14,816 nucleotides of DNA. Origin: Gemmatimonadota bacterium (GTDB taxonomy: Bacteria > Gemmatimonadota > Gemmatimonadetes > Gemmatimonadales > Gemmatimonadaceae). The position numbers were made by a program, and so were the translations under genes. Position 1 is the stretch's first letter; the number at the start of each line of letters is the position of its first letter. The stretch lies in NCBI GenBank assembly GCA_028287225.1, contig JAQBPZ010000202.1, positions 1 through 14,816 of the forward strand, read 5' to 3'. The notes beneath the pieces are model-generated. The model ran no database searches, was not told where the DNA came from, and saw only the letters and a list, made by a program, of their open reading frames with translations. Shown here piece after piece: positions 6,397 through 12,309 of the stretch.

Positions 6397-7025
6397 CCGG
6401 GGAGGGCGCCGGTGCTCGGCGCGTCGTGACCTGGGGGCTCGTCGTCGTTACGCTGGTGGTCGCCGTGGGCGCGGGGGCGCTCGTCCTGCGGAGGGCCTCC
6501 GGGGCGATCGGCGGGTTCGGCCGGTCGGCCGCACCGGTGATCACGCAGCAGGTGGTGGTGGAGCAGCTGCGCGAGGTCGCCAAGCTCGTGGCCACGGAGA
6601 TGACGCTGCGCGACGTGGTGATCTACGAGCAGCGGCACCTGCTCTCCACCAAGCGCGTGCTGCTCGTGGTGACGGGCCGCGTCGGCGCGGGCATCGACCT
6701 CCAGGCGGGCGCCGCGGACGTCCGCATCGACTCGGCGGCACGGCACATCGTGATCGCGCTGCGCCCGGCGCAGATCCTGAGCGTGGAGGTGCTGAACGTG
6801 ACGACCTACGACGAGCGCGCCGGCCTGCTCAACCCGTTCACCCCCGAGGACCGCGACCTGATCCAGCGGCGCATCCGTTCGCAGCTGGAGGAGGCGGCCC
6901 GGCAGTCCGGCATCCTGCGCCACGCGGACGAGAGCGCGGCCAAGGTGCTGACGAACCTGTTGAGCCGCGACGGCTACACGGTGGAGATCGAGCGGCCGCT
7001 GGTCATTCAGAAGCCCGTCGGCTGA
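6393..7025 (+). CDS. DUF4230 family single-pass membrane protein
   Basis: 210 aa. A short N-terminus is followed by one strongly hydrophobic helix (11-32) ending in RR. The soluble domain starts with QQVVVEQLREVAKLVATEM and continues as alternating beta-strand and polar segments: KRVLLVVTGRVGAGIDL, RHIVIALRPAQILSVEVLN. It ends with a helix and the strand YTVEIERPLVIQ. This pattern matches the DUF4230 family, whose biochemical function is not known to me. The Arg-Arg on the C-terminal side of the helix leaves the topology uncertain. GTG 6393 overlaps the protease stop (GTGA), so the two are probably made together and may act together at the membrane. Confidence 0.82.
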   Translation: MTGEGAGARRVVTWGLVVVTLVVAVGAGALVLRRASGAIGGFGRSAAPVITQQVVVEQLREVAKLVATEMTLRDVVIYEQRHLLSTKRVLLVVTGRVGAGIDLQAGAADVRIDSAARHIVIALRPAQILSVEVLNVTTYDERAGLLNPFTPEDRDLIQRRIRSQLEEAARQSGILRHADESAAKVLTNLLSRDGYTVEIERPLVIQKPVG

Positions 7026-7041
7026 ACGGCTGCAACGGGGA

Positions 7042-7171
7042 ACTGCCACAGCTACCGTACCATGGACGAGGTGCCGGGGGGCTCGGCGGGATGCATCGGC
7101 GCCCTGCAGGCCCGCGGTCGCCGCGGCGGGCTCGCCTCGGGGCTGCTGCACGGTACGTCAGTTGTGGCAGT
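7042..7171. terminator. Interrupted inverted repeat filling the convergent gap (bidirectional terminator candidate)
   Basis: The arms are 7042-7061 and 7152-7171. Seventeen of 20 positions pair by Watson-Crick rules, one more (G7051 with T7162) as a wobble, and a 2x2 mismatch sits in the middle. The outer nine, ACTGCCACA with TGTGGCAGT, are perfect. The 90-nt centre is very GC-rich and contains its own CCGCGG-TCG-CCGCGG hairpin (7112-7126). The arms start 16 nt after the DUF4230 stop and end 6 nt after the stop of the opposing gene. No run of T follows on either strand, so it is not a classic intrinsic terminator; a structure separating the two convergent transcripts is the simplest reading. 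Confidence 0.5.
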
Positions 7172-7177
7172 GCACGC

Positions 7178-8365
7178 TCACCCCACCGCCTCCACCGCCT
7201 CCCCGCTCTTCCAGTCCACCTCCGGCGTCATGCCGGCCGAGGAGAGACGGCCGGCGTGCTCCATCAGATCAGTGAGCAGGTAGCGTACGCCCTGCTCCAG
7301 CGGGATGGTGGGGATGGCGCTCTCGCGGAGGCGGAGGTTCTTCGCCGGGCCGGCACGTGACGGGCGGTCGCGCTCGTGCCGCGGATCCAGCGTCAGGTTG
7401 AGCTGCACGTCCAACCCGCGCTCGGCGCCGGCGCGCTGCACCATCCGCGCGATGTCGAGGACGCTGATGCGCGTCTCCGTCGCCTGATTGATGACGCGGT
7501 GCTCGCCCACGCCCGCGGGGTTCGCGAGCCAGTGCGCCAGCGCCGAGACGGAGTCGGCCAGCGAGATGAGCCCCGTGGATGCCGTGCCGCCGCCGTGGAC
7601 CGTGAGCGGGATGCCACTCACCGCCTGCGCCACGAAGCGGTTGAGCACCGAGCCGAACACCGGATCGCAGTCGAAGCGGGTGGCCAGGCGCGGGTCCTTC
7701 CGCCACAGTGCGGTGCGCGTGCCGTACACGATGCTCTGCATCACGTCGGTGGAGGCGAGCCCCCACATGCGGCACGCCATGGCGATGAAGTTCGTGTCGT
7801 TGATCTTCGTGATGTGGTAGACGTCGTCGGCCGCGCGCGGAAAGGGGATGGGGCAGCTCGTCTCCTCGCCGTCGAGGATGGCGTTCACGTAGCCCTCGCC
7901 GAGCGGCACGCCGCAGGCTGCGTACTCCCCCATGCTCCCCATCTTCACCAGGTGGGCGCGCGGCGCATGCTCGCGGATGGCGTAGAGCACCGCCATGTTG
8001 CCCACCTCGTTGTTCTCGATCGTCTCCCGCGCCTTCGCGAACGACGACATGGAGTATGGTGCCGAGGGGATCTGTGCGAGGTGCACGAGGGCGCGCGGCG
8101 CATGGTCGCGCACCAGCTCGTCCACGCAGTCCACGACGCCTGCCTGCACGCCGGTGAGGTCGCTGCGCCCCGTGACAGCGCGGAGCAGCGCCATGCGCTC
8201 GTCGAACGGCAGGATCGGGATGACGCTGTCGGAGCCCTGCATGCTCACGCGCTCGCGCTTCGAGAGGTCGTCCACCGCGATGAGCGGCTCGTCCAGGCTC
8301 ACGGCGAGCCTGCACAGCAGGGCCCAGCCGAGGTAGCCGTCGGCACCGAGCACGAGGACGCTCAC
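7178..8365 (-). CDS. sqdB: UDP-sulfoquinovose synthase-like NAD-dependent sugar-nucleotide epimerase (SQD1/SqdB family)
   Basis: 395 aa, the expected length. It is an extended SDR protein with the NAD-binding start VLVLGADGYLGW (GxxGxxG at 7-13). Blocks characteristic of SQD1/SqdB are present: SAPYSM, HLVKMGSMGEY, YHITK, WGLASTDVMQSIVYG, FGSVLNRFVAQAVSGIPLTV, and GEHRVINQATE near the end. Known SQD1 catalytic residues T145, Y182 and K186 correspond to S144, Y183 and K187, a conservative Thr-to-Ser change. The SQD1 segment QRSAPYSM reads QIPSAPYSM. SQD1 makes UDP-sulfoquinovose from UDP-glucose and sulfite for sulfolipid; whether this enzyme uses sulfite is inferred. The GTG start overlaps the upstream PLP-enzyme stop (GTGA) with GGAGG 6 nt before it. 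No sulfolipid glycosyltransferase is in the window. Confidence 0.82.
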   Translation of the reverse strand: MSVLVLGADGYLGWALLCRLAVSLDEPLIAVDDLSKRERVSMQGSDSVIPILPFDERMALLRAVTGRSDLTGVQAGVVDCVDELVRDHAPRALVHLAQIPSAPYSMSSFAKARETIENNEVGNMAVLYAIREHAPRAHLVKMGSMGEYAACGVPLGEGYVNAILDGEETSCPIPFPRAADDVYHITKINDTNFIAMACRMWGLASTDVMQSIVYGTRTALWRKDPRLATRFDCDPVFGSVLNRFVAQAVSGIPLTVHGGGTASTGLISLADSVSALAHWLANPAGVGEHRVINQATETRISVLDIARMVQRAGAERGLDVQLNLTLDPRHERDRPSRAGPAKNLRLRESAIPTIPLEQGVRYLLTDLMEHAGRLSSAGMTPEVDWKSGEAVEAVG

Positions 8366-9603
8366 GCATCGCCTCCCGCGGCGACGGGCGCCGCTTCCGG
8401 AACGGTGGCCGGCGCCGGCGGGCCGCCTAGCGACCGGCCACGCCAGCGCCGGCGTCGCCCCGACGCGGATACCGACGCCGGCGTCACGCCATCCACGACC
8501 TCGGTGAGGATCGCGACGGCATCGTCGACCTGCTCGGCGTCGGTCCACCAGGGAAAGCCGACGCGGAGCACTTCCAGGCAGCCGTCGCCGGACTCCGCGC
8601 GCTTGCCCGGCTTCTTGATGCACTTGATGCTGAGGCCACGCTCGGCGAGCTCGCGATACACCGGATACACGTCGATGCCCACCAGCTCGAAGGCCACGAC
8701 CCGGCCTTCCGCGGTGGACGCGGTGATGGGGTGCACGCGGTCGCCGAGCGCGCGCTGCAGCGCCTGGATGAACTGCTCGCGGATCGGCCGGCCCGACGTG
8801 GCGTGCACCTGGTACGCGCGCACTGCGGCCGCGATGCCGGCCACGCGCGAGAAGTCCTGTCCGCCGCGCGGCTCCCACCGGCCGATGGGGAGGTCGGGGA
8901 CGAGCGGATCGCCGGCGCGGAAGGGAGAGGGCCACTGCTCCACGACGTCGCTCCGCAGGTACAGCAGCCCGCCGCCGTGCGGGCCGCCGAGCCACTTGTG
9001 GGAGCTCGTGATGTAGACGTGGCAGCCGAGCGCGGCGACGTCCACATCGATCTGGCCCACCGCCTGGTTCCCGTCGATGATGACGATGGGATCGTCGGCG
9101 CGGCGCGTGAGCGCGCGGATGACGTCCGAGTTGTCGTGGTTCGTGTCGTACGTGACGTGCGACAGGAAGTAGATGTCCGCGGCGGTGTCCGCGAGCTGCT
9201 CGGGGGGCACCTGCCGCACCACGAATCGCTTGTCCGCGCTGAAGGCCCCGATGCCGCCCACGTGCTCGCTGTCGGTGCTCACCACGGTGGCGACGCGGCC
9301 GAAGTGCTCGGCCAGGGAGTCGGCGATCCGGTCCACCGTCGCGGTGTGGCCGTCGGCCATCGCCCATCCCTCGGGCGTCCCACCGAACACCTCGGAGGCC
9401 ACGACGCGCATGTCGTGCAGGACCTCCCGGCACTTCTCGTACGCCATGAGGGGTCGGCCGCGGACCCGGCGCCGGAAGGCGGCCATGGCGCGCTCCACCG
9501 CGGGGAGCGGGTCGGTCATCGTCCCCGGATTGTAGGCGATGGCCGTGCTCCCGCGCTCCGTCTCGAGCGTGCGGATCGAATCAAGCTTCCGGGCGACGTG
9601 CAT
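8362..9603 (-). CDS. Class V aminotransferase / cysteine desulfurase-like PLP enzyme
   Basis: 413 aa, fold type I. The motif YNPGTMTDPLPAVERAM opens the fold near residue 30. D177 and Q180 in IIDGNQAVGQIDVD should hold the PLP ring, and K203 in SSHKWLGG is the Schiff-base lysine, followed by GPHGGGLLYLR. The C-terminal small domain ends VGFPWWTDAEQVDDAVAILTEVV. Cysteines occur at KCIKK and GDGC in the region where cysteine desulfurases carry their active-site Cys loop, but I cannot align them with confidence. A tail of about 40 residues, first Arg-rich then Ala/Pro-rich, is unusual. The reaction is unknown; desulfurase, desulfinase, lyase or epimerase are all possible. ATG 9603 has a near-perfect GGAGGTGA, so it is preferred to ATG 9645. 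It is co-translated with the SQD1-like gene. Confidence 0.83.
   Translation of the reverse strand: MHVARKLDSIRTLETERGSTAIAYNPGTMTDPLPAVERAMAAFRRRVRGRPLMAYEKCREVLHDMRVVASEVFGGTPEGWAMADGHTATVDRIADSLAEHFGRVATVVSTDSEHVGGIGAFSADKRFVVRQVPPEQLADTAADIYFLSHVTYDTNHDNSDVIRALTRRADDPIVIIDGNQAVGQIDVDVAALGCHVYITSSHKWLGGPHGGGLLYLRSDVVEQWPSPFRAGDPLVPDLPIGRWEPRGGQDFSRVAGIAAAVRAYQVHATSGRPIREQFIQALQRALGDRVHPITASTAEGRVVAFELVGIDVYPVYRELAERGLSIKCIKKPGKRAESGDGCLEVLRVGFPWWTDAEQVDDAVAILTEVVDGVTPASVSASGRRRRWRGRSLGGPPAPATVPEAAPVAAGGDA
8372..8376 (-). promoter_or_regulatory. Shine-Dalgarno for the SQD1-like gene
   Basis: GGAGG on the minus strand, inside the last codons of the PLP-enzyme gene and 6 nt before the GTG at 8365. 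It fixes the start of the SQD1-like gene, whose open frame would otherwise extend back to 9433, and indicates coupling. Confidence 0.6.
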
Positions 9604-9607
9604 CTCA

Positions 9608-9612
9608 CCTCC
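9608..9612 (-). promoter_or_regulatory. Shine-Dalgarno for the PLP-enzyme gene
   Basis: GGAGG, extended to GGAGGTGA, lies 4 nt before ATG 9603. It is the fullest match to the anti-Shine-Dalgarno sequence that I noticed in the window and decides between ATG 9603 and ATG 9645. Confidence 0.65.
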
Positions 9613-9681
9613 GGTCAGCGGACCGAAGCGCAAGATGGACGCCACCCGGTAACTCGACGCCGGTGCCCCGCGGTCGCTCAG

Positions 9682-9701
9682 GCGCGAATGATGATTCGCG
9701 C
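9682..9701. promoter_or_regulatory. Perfect 8-bp inverted repeat between lolA and the PLP-enzyme gene
   Basis: GCGCGAAT, loop GATG, ATTCGCGC. It lies 20 nt after the lolA stop and about 80 nt before the PLP-enzyme start, on the leftward strand. There is no T-run after it, so it is a weak terminator candidate. A minus-strand TTGACG (9706..9701) abuts and by one base overlaps the palindrome, so an operator is equally possible, although no good -10 is visible at 17-18 nt. Confidence 0.45.
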
Positions 9702-9721
9702 GTCAATCATGCGTACGCCGC

Positions 9722-10423
9722 TCAGTGCGCGACGATGCGCGTCCCGGCTGGCGGCGTGAACACGAAGGCGGAGGACTGGACCGGGACGTTCGTCCTGAAC
9801 GCGGTCAGGCGCACCGTGCGCTCGAGCCCGCTGTTCTCGATCACCGTGAACTGCCGGATCGTCGCGTCGGCGTCGTCGATCTGCACCTCGGCCTTCGTGA
9901 AAGGCGCGCCGGCCCGCGTCTTCGGCACCAGCAGGTAGCCGTGCGTCGGACGCCCGCTCACGGTGGACGCCCCGGTCTCGGTGACGGTGTACCGGGTGCG
10001 CGGCGCGGTGAGGAACTGCGCCGAGAGGTCCACCGTGCCGGTTCCGCCGCCGGCGAGGTCCGTGCGGATCACCTGGCCCGGCGCGGTGCTCGGCAGGTAC
10101 AGCCACACGTACCGCCCGTCGGCGACGATACGGTCGCTGGCGGGGTCGGCGAAGCGCACGGACAGCTTGCCCGGCCGCTGCTGCTGGTATTCGCCCGACG
10201 TCTTCATCGTGTTGCCCGTGAGCGGATTCACGATCGACTGCTCGAACGTGGCGCGGGCGGTCTTCACCTTTGCCCACGCGGAGACGGCGCGATCCAGCAG
10301 GTCGGCTCGCGCGCTCACCGTGCGGGCGGCCTGCGCGGATGCGGCGGCGGGCGCCGTCAGGGCGGGGAGCCCCGCGGCGAGCGTGAGGACGAAGGCGGAG
10401 CGTGCGACGGTGCGTGCGGTCAT
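9722..10423 (-). CDS. lolA: Outer-membrane lipoprotein carrier protein LolA
   Basis: 233 aa, exported to the periplasm, where LolA carries lipoproteins from the LolCDE complex to the outer membrane. A clear signal peptide (basic start, hydrophobic 11-27, Ala-rich end near ASAQA) precedes the mature domain. The mature domain has VSAWAKVKTARATFEQSIVN, the LolA opening block, then MKTSGEYQQQRPGKLSVRF, DGRYVWLYLPS and the strand-rich remainder ending FVFTPPAGTRIV. These fit the LolA half-barrel, implying a diderm cell. The ATG at 10423 is the only start that gives a full signal peptide, though its Shine-Dalgarno is poor. It follows aroF after 47 nt, so it may be the last gene of the smc-to-lolA transcript. 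Confidence 0.88.
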   Translation of the reverse strand: MTARTVARSAFVLTLAAGLPALTAPAAASAQAARTVSARADLLDRAVSAWAKVKTARATFEQSIVNPLTGNTMKTSGEYQQQRPGKLSVRFADPASDRIVADGRYVWLYLPSTAPGQVIRTDLAGGGTGTVDLSAQFLTAPRTRYTVTETGASTVSGRPTHGYLLVPKTRAGAPFTKAEVQIDDADATIRQFTVIENSGLERTVRLTAFRTNVPVQSSAFVFTPPAGTRIVAH

Positions 10424-10470
10424 GTCAGGGCAGTCAGGGATGATGCCAGCGGCGTTGCGTTGCCCTTGTC

Positions 10471-11523
10471 CTACCCGTTCGCCGCCGTCCGGGTCCCGGA
10501 GCCGGGGGTGATGGAGCGGTCGATGGCCGCGGCGATGGTGCGGGCCGCAACGACCAGGCGCTCGAACTGCTCGGGGAACAGCGTCTGCCCGCCGTCGGAC
10601 ATCGCGCGGTCCGGATTGGGGTGCACCTCCACGATCAGCCCATCCGCGCCCGCCGCGATGGCCGCGCGCCCCATCGGCAGCACCTTGTCGCGCAGGCCGG
10701 TGCCATGGCTCGGGTCGGCGATGATGGGCAGGTGCGACAGCTTCTGCACCAGCGGGATGGCGGTGAGGTCGAACAGGTTGCGGGTGGAGGGATCGAAGCT
10801 CCGGATGCCGCGCTCGCACAGGATGACCTGGGTGTTGCCCTCGGCCAGCAGGTACTCCGCGCTCATGAGCAGGTCCACGATGGTTGCCGCCATCCCGCGC
10901 TTCAGGAGCACGGGCTTGCCGAGCCGGCCGATGGTCTTGAGCAGGGCGTAGTTCTGCATGTTGCGCGCGCCCACCTGGATCAGGTCGGCCACCTCCGCCA
11001 CGCGGTGCGCACCTTCCTCGTCGAGCGCTTCGGTGACGATGGGCAGCCCGGTCTCGCGTCGCGCGAGCGCCAGCAGCTCCAGCCCCTTCATGCCCAGCCC
11101 CTGGAACGAGTAGGGCGAGCTACGCGGCTTGAAGGCCCCGCCGCGGAGCGCGGAGGCGCCGGCGGCGCGCACCTGCTGCGCGGCGAGGACGATCTGGTGC
11201 TCGCTCTCCACGGAGCAGGGCCCGGCGATGATCGGGATCTCGCGGCCGCCGAACACCACGCCGGGCGCGATGGTGACCAGCGTGTTCTCCTGCCGCCACT
11301 CGCGCGCGGCCTGCTTGTAGGGCTTGGTGACGTGGATGACCTCGGCCACGCCGGCCAGCGACTCCAGCGGCGAGGCGTCGACCCTGCCGTCGTTGCCGAC
11401 CAGCCCGACCGACGTGCGCTGTGCGCCCGGCATGGGACGCGCCTGGTAGCCCATCTCCTCGATCACCTCGACGACGCGTGCGACGTGCTCCGCCGTCGCG
11501 TCGTGATTCATGACAACCAGCAT
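10471..11523 (-). CDS. aroF: 3-deoxy-7-phosphoheptulonate (DAHP) synthase, type I-beta
   Basis: 350 aa. It joins phosphoenolpyruvate and erythrose-4-phosphate in the first step of the shikimate pathway. The N-terminal ferredoxin-like domain (1 to about 70, MLVVMNHDATAEHVARVVE) is the regulatory module seen in the Thermotoga-type enzyme, which mediates feedback inhibition by aromatic amino acids. The barrel carries IAGPCSVES, RGGAFKPRSSPYSFQGLG, QVGARNMQNYALLK, PVLLKRGM, CERGIRSF and DPSHGTG, all intact. ATG 11523 shares one base with the stop of the upstream MBL gene (TGATG) and has GAGGA (11530-11534) 6 nt upstream. No other aromatic-pathway gene is nearby. Confidence 0.96.
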   Translation of the reverse strand: MLVVMNHDATAEHVARVVEVIEEMGYQARPMPGAQRTSVGLVGNDGRVDASPLESLAGVAEVIHVTKPYKQAAREWRQENTLVTIAPGVVFGGREIPIIAGPCSVESEHQIVLAAQQVRAAGASALRGGAFKPRSSPYSFQGLGMKGLELLALARRETGLPIVTEALDEEGAHRVAEVADLIQVGARNMQNYALLKTIGRLGKPVLLKRGMAATIVDLLMSAEYLLAEGNTQVILCERGIRSFDPSTRNLFDLTAIPLVQKLSHLPIIADPSHGTGLRDKVLPMGRAAIAAGADGLIVEVHPNPDRAMSDGGQTLFPEQFERLVVAARTIAAAIDRSITPGSGTRTAANG

Positions 11524-12290
11524 CAGCCTTCCTCGATCTCGAACGTTGATCCGTCGTCGGCGAGCGAGATCGGACCGGCATAGTGCGCGGCGACGGTGGC
11601 GCGGACGTCCGTCTGCAGCACGGGGGGATAGAAATGCGTGAGGACCAGGTGGCGCGGGAGCGCCGCGGCGGCCAGCGCGCCGACCTGCCCCGGGGTCAGG
11701 TGGCTGGGCACCGCCATCGACTCGGGGAGCGAGCACTCGCAGAGCAGCAGGTCGGCGCCGCGCGCCCATTCCGCCACCATTGGATCGTAGCTCATGTCAC
11801 CCGTGTACACGAGTCGTCGCCCCCCGCGCGTCAGCGAGAGGGCCACGCTTTCGGCGGTGTGCGGCACCCTGGCGGCGGAGATCACGACGCCGTCGCCGAG
11901 GTCGTGCGCGGCGCCGGCCGCCAGCTCAACCACGTGCACGGGGAAGCCGGGCTCCCGCACCCAGTCGCCGTGCATCGCGGCGATGCCGTCGATCAGCCGC
12001 AGCGTCCCGATCGGCCCCACGACCGTCAGCGGTGCGCTGCGGGGCGGCAGCTGCCCGTACCGCCACGCCTGCACGAGCGTGGCGTAGTCGCTGATGTGGT
12101 CCGTGTGGAAGTGCGTGAACGCCACGTGGGTGATGTCGCTCCACGGCACGCCGTGCTGCGCCAGCCGGAGGCAGATGCCGCTGCCGCAGTCCATCAGCAG
12201 CCGCACCGCACCCGCCTCCACGTAGTGGCCGGCGCACGCGCGCGCCGGGTCCAGCGCCACCGTGCCGGTGCCGAGCGTCGTCAGGCGCAT
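11523..12290 (-). CDS. MBL-fold hydrolase, ribonuclease Z-like
   Basis: 255 aa with no signal peptide. It starts MRLTTLGTGTVALDP as RNase Z and ElaC-like proteins do. It has the metal motif HFHTDH (H60, H62, D64, H65), the metal-bridging Asp within LVYTGDMSYDP and a late His in LVLTHFYPP, so the two-metal site looks complete. It is shorter than RNase Z and I see no flexible-arm insertion, so tRNA 3' processing is not assured; a phosphodiesterase or other hydrolase is equally possible. It lies 19 nt after smc and shares one base with aroF, placing it in the same transcript. Confidence 0.87.
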   Translation of the reverse strand: MRLTTLGTGTVALDPARACAGHYVEAGAVRLLMDCGSGICLRLAQHGVPWSDITHVAFTHFHTDHISDYATLVQAWRYGQLPPRSAPLTVVGPIGTLRLIDGIAAMHGDWVREPGFPVHVVELAAGAAHDLGDGVVISAARVPHTAESVALSLTRGGRRLVYTGDMSYDPMVAEWARGADLLLCECSLPESMAVPSHLTPGQVGALAAAALPRHLVLTHFYPPVLQTDVRATVAAHYAGPISLADDGSTFEIEEG

Positions 12291-12309
12291 GGCCGCGGGG
12301 CGTCAGGCA

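Noticed and set aside
7042..7171. Reading the inverted repeat as a MITE or other small mobile element with 20-bp terminal repeats.
   Set aside because: No target-site duplication is visible at its ends and no second copy is in the window; kept only as a structure between convergent genes.
7376..9016. A 546-residue rightward open frame opposite the SQD1-like and PLP-enzyme genes.
   Set aside because: A typical GC-rich shadow frame: His/Arg/Val-rich, no recognisable motif, and fully antisense to two well-supported genes.
8366..9433. The SQD1-like frame stays open upstream through the PLP-enzyme gene, suggesting a fusion protein.
   Set aside because: The upstream part is an Arg/Gly/Pro-rich out-of-frame reading of the PLP-enzyme gene; a GTG with GGAGG marks the true start at 8365.
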